From the NCBI GenBank assembly GCA_003696125.1, contig RFHZ01000687.1, positions 1-14,340 of the forward strand: a DNA stretch of 14,340 nt, in the 5' to 3' direction. Below, in pieces: positions 12,612 to 14,340 of this stretch (position 1 is its first letter; every line of letters begins with the position of its first letter). The notes beneath the pieces were generated by a model. The model saw only the letters and a program-made list of their open reading frames with translations. It was not told the origin of the DNA and searched no databases. This DNA comes from Nitrospinota bacterium. Lineage in GTDB: Bacteria > Tectomicrobia > Entotheonellia > J063. The translations under genes and the position numbers were made by a program.

Positions 12612-14340
12612 TTACTCTGGTGCGGCCTGGGTCACGGTGGCAAAGGCCTGGCTTCCGGTGATGCGATCGGTGGCGGTGATGGTTATGGTCCTCTCCTCAG
12701 TGAGAGGATTAGCCCCTACAGTGAGGGTCACCGTTTGACCGACAAACGCCACGGTGTTTAAACTCCCGTCGTCCGAGACAACGGTGTAGCTCGTATCCGA
12801 CCCGCCGGTAACGGTAAAGTTGAAGTTTCCTCCGTCTGCCGGCACCTCACCACTGCTCGGCGTAATGGTTACCGGTTTGATGAGGGTGCGGCTGATCAGG
12901 GCCGTTGCGTCTCCATTTTCGGGTGAGGTAACCGTGATACTCAGGGTAGCGGCGATATTCTTCGTTTCTTCTGTGTCGTTGGTCCAGGTGAGACCGAAGA
13001 CGGTAAAGCCCCCCTGTACATCGGGGATGGTAACGGTGGTATCGCCAAACAGGCTCCCTGCGCTGACTTCTGCCCTGATGAGGGTTCCGGCCGTGAGCGG
13101 GTTCCCATTCTGATCGGTAACGGTATAGATAAAGTTCTGGGAGCCCTGATTGAATATGCTCCCAAACCCTCCAAACCCCTGGAAGGAATCGGCAAGGGGT
13201 ATGATCGTGATCTGGGTGTGACCGGAGAAGAGCACCGTCCCGGTGGTGAAGATGTTGTTGGTCAGGGCATTGGGGGCGGTGCCGTTGATCACCTCAAAGG
13301 TGGGGGTCGTTGGATCCAGCCTGACCACATTCCTTCCCGCCGTCCCCACGTAAACGGTACCAGGATCGGCTGCAGAAATACCGAGGGAGTAAACCCGGTT
13401 GTCAGGCAGATCATCCGGGGGGAGGGAGAGTTCACCAGCAGGGAGGGTCGGAATCCGGGTCCAGGTCACCCCGCTGTCCGTACTGATGAAGACGCCTCCC
13501 TCTGGAGCATTCCCCTCGATGCTGCGCGTCCCGTCTCCCAGGGTCGCCGCATAGAGGATGGTGGAATCGGTGGGATCGATCACGATATCGGTAACAAAGG
13601 TGTTGAGGACATCGCTGGCGTTGACATTGGTGGTAGCCGCGGTCCAGGTGGCGGCCACCCCGGTACAGTCGGTGGCTCCTCCCGAGGTGCCATCGGTGAG
13701 GAGGAAGATGCCACCCAGGGCCGTTCCCGCATACACCCGCGTGCCATCGGTGGCCAGGGTGTTGACCACACTCGCCGCCAGCCCGTCGTTCACCGGACAC
13801 CACAGGGGAACCGTATCGGTGGCGTTGAAGGTACGGAAAACCCCTCCCCCAAAGGTGCCGGCGTATACCGTGTCCTTATCCAGGGCCACCAGGGAGAGGA
13901 TGTTGAAGTTGCTCAACCCGTTGTTGATCTCTGCCCAACTGAATCCTCCATTCACCGAGCGGAAGACCCCCGCTCCCTGGGTGCCGGCATAGAGGATACG
14001 GTTGTCGGCCGGTTCGCTGACCGAGGGATCTGGATCAAGGGCTAAGGAGGTCACCCGGAAACTGGGGATAAAAGCGCCCAGATCATAGTCGACGGTGACC
14101 ACATCCCCGTCCTGGAGCCCGGCTCCTGCCAGGATCTGGATGTTCTGGCTGTCCACATAGCGGTACCGGCTGGTGGGTATGCCATTGATCCGCACCATCG
14201 TCTTGGTCCGGTTCTGATCGCTGGGAAAGTCGAGCGATTCCAGGGAGAGGGCGTTGACCACGATGTTGTCCACACCGGCCGCAGGGGGAACGTGGAAGGA
14301 AATGGTGGTATCGCTGCTGACGGTAAAGTCGGTCCCGATA
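12612..14340 (-). CDS. Large surface protein with Asp-box beta-propeller and Ig-like domains, partial (5' end outside window)
   Basis: The frame is open to the right edge; codons before the GTG at 14273 read TISFHVPPAAG, the end of an IPT/TIG-like domain, so that GTG is not the start. About 575 residues are visible. Counting from the GTG, residues 74-320 contain at least five repeats of a YAGT-x-GGVFRS type unit. Two of these end in Asp-boxes, SVNGGFSW (106-113) and STDSGVTW (264-271), as in BNR/sialidase-like propellers. Residues 350-465 resemble an invasin-type Ig-like domain (YTVTDQNGNPLTAGTLIRA). The end (466-550) resembles a BACON-type domain (ITPSSGEVPADGGNFNFTV). The protein is probably exported and on the cell surface, perhaps an adhesin or polymer-binding protein. 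No enzyme activity is claimed. The missing N-terminus could carry a signal peptide and more repeats. Confidence 0.82.
   Translation of the reverse strand, partial: IGTDFTVSSDTTISFHVPPAAGVDNIVVNALSLESLDFPSDQNRTKTMVRINGIPTSRYRYVDSQNIQILAGAGLQDGDVVTVDYDLGAFIPSFRVTSLALDPDPSVSEPADNRILYAGTQGAGVFRSVNGGFSWAEINNGLSNFNILSLVALDKDTVYAGTFGGGVFRTFNATDTVPLWCPVNDGLAASVVNTLATDGTRVYAGTALGGIFLLTDGTSGGATDCTGVAATWTAATTNVNASDVLNTFVTDIVIDPTDSTILYAATLGDGTRSIEGNAPEGGVFISTDSGVTWTRIPTLPAGELSLPPDDLPDNRVYSLGISAADPGTVYVGTAGRNVVRLDPTTPTFEVINGTAPNALTNNIFTTGTVLFSGHTQITIIPLADSFQGFGGFGSIFNQGSQNFIYTVTDQNGNPLTAGTLIRAEVSAGSLFGDTTVTIPDVQGGFTVFGLTWTNDTEETKNIAATLSITVTSPENGDATALISRTLIKPVTITPSSGEVPADGGNFNFTVTGGSDTSYTVVSDDGSLNTVAFVGQTVTLTVGANPLTEERTITITATDRITGSQAFATVTQAAPE

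Overview
The window looks like a chromosomal segment of a Gram-negative bacterium. It carries an exported periplasmic binding protein of the Bug/TctC type, a type IV minor-pilin operon and Ros/MucR-type zinc-finger regulation. The regulator's HxxxH finger spacing, the propeller-rich surface protein and the mix of CoA and dehydrogenase genes fit Desulfobacterota or Tectomicrobia/NC10-like lineages better than a well-known model group. This is inference; no rRNA or tRNA is present to settle it. Genes are dense, usually have clear AGGAGG-type ribosome sites, and base composition is moderately GC-rich. The stretch around 5.9-7.9 kb and the 11.5-12.0 kb gap are visibly more AT-rich.

Left part (1-5882) is a small-carboxylate or CoA-type metabolic neighbourhood. 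It holds a Bug/TctC solute-binding protein (cut by the left edge), a crotonase-fold protein lacking one of the two classic glutamates, a divergent Ldh2-type malate/L-lactate-like dehydrogenase, an HemQ/chlorite-dismutase-family protein, a classical SDR and a monocarboxylate-type MFS permease. Together they suggest uptake and stepwise oxidation of a carboxylate, with two alternative uptake proteins. No CoA ligase or transferase is in view, so the substrate cannot be named.

Middle part (5898-11436, all minus strand) reads as one operon: GspH/FimT-like pilin, PilV-like, PilW-like, PilX-like, a secreted protein with a Lys-Asp tract, a membrane protein with a degenerate spermidine-synthase domain, and a small polytopic membrane protein. 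The first four form a type IV pilus minor-pilin set. The slot usually taken by the tip adhesin PilY1 holds the Lys-Asp protein, and the last two genes are an unexpected membrane pair whose N-terminal regions resemble each other. This pilin-tail module is the best candidate for something undescribed.

Right part (11437-14340): a gap of about 600 bases carries hairpins, a good plus-strand promoter with a perfect palindrome in its spacer, and a 40-codon reading frame with RNA-like nested pairing. It leads into a Ros/MucR-type regulator. A long beta-propeller/Ig-like surface protein on the minus strand runs out of the right edge.
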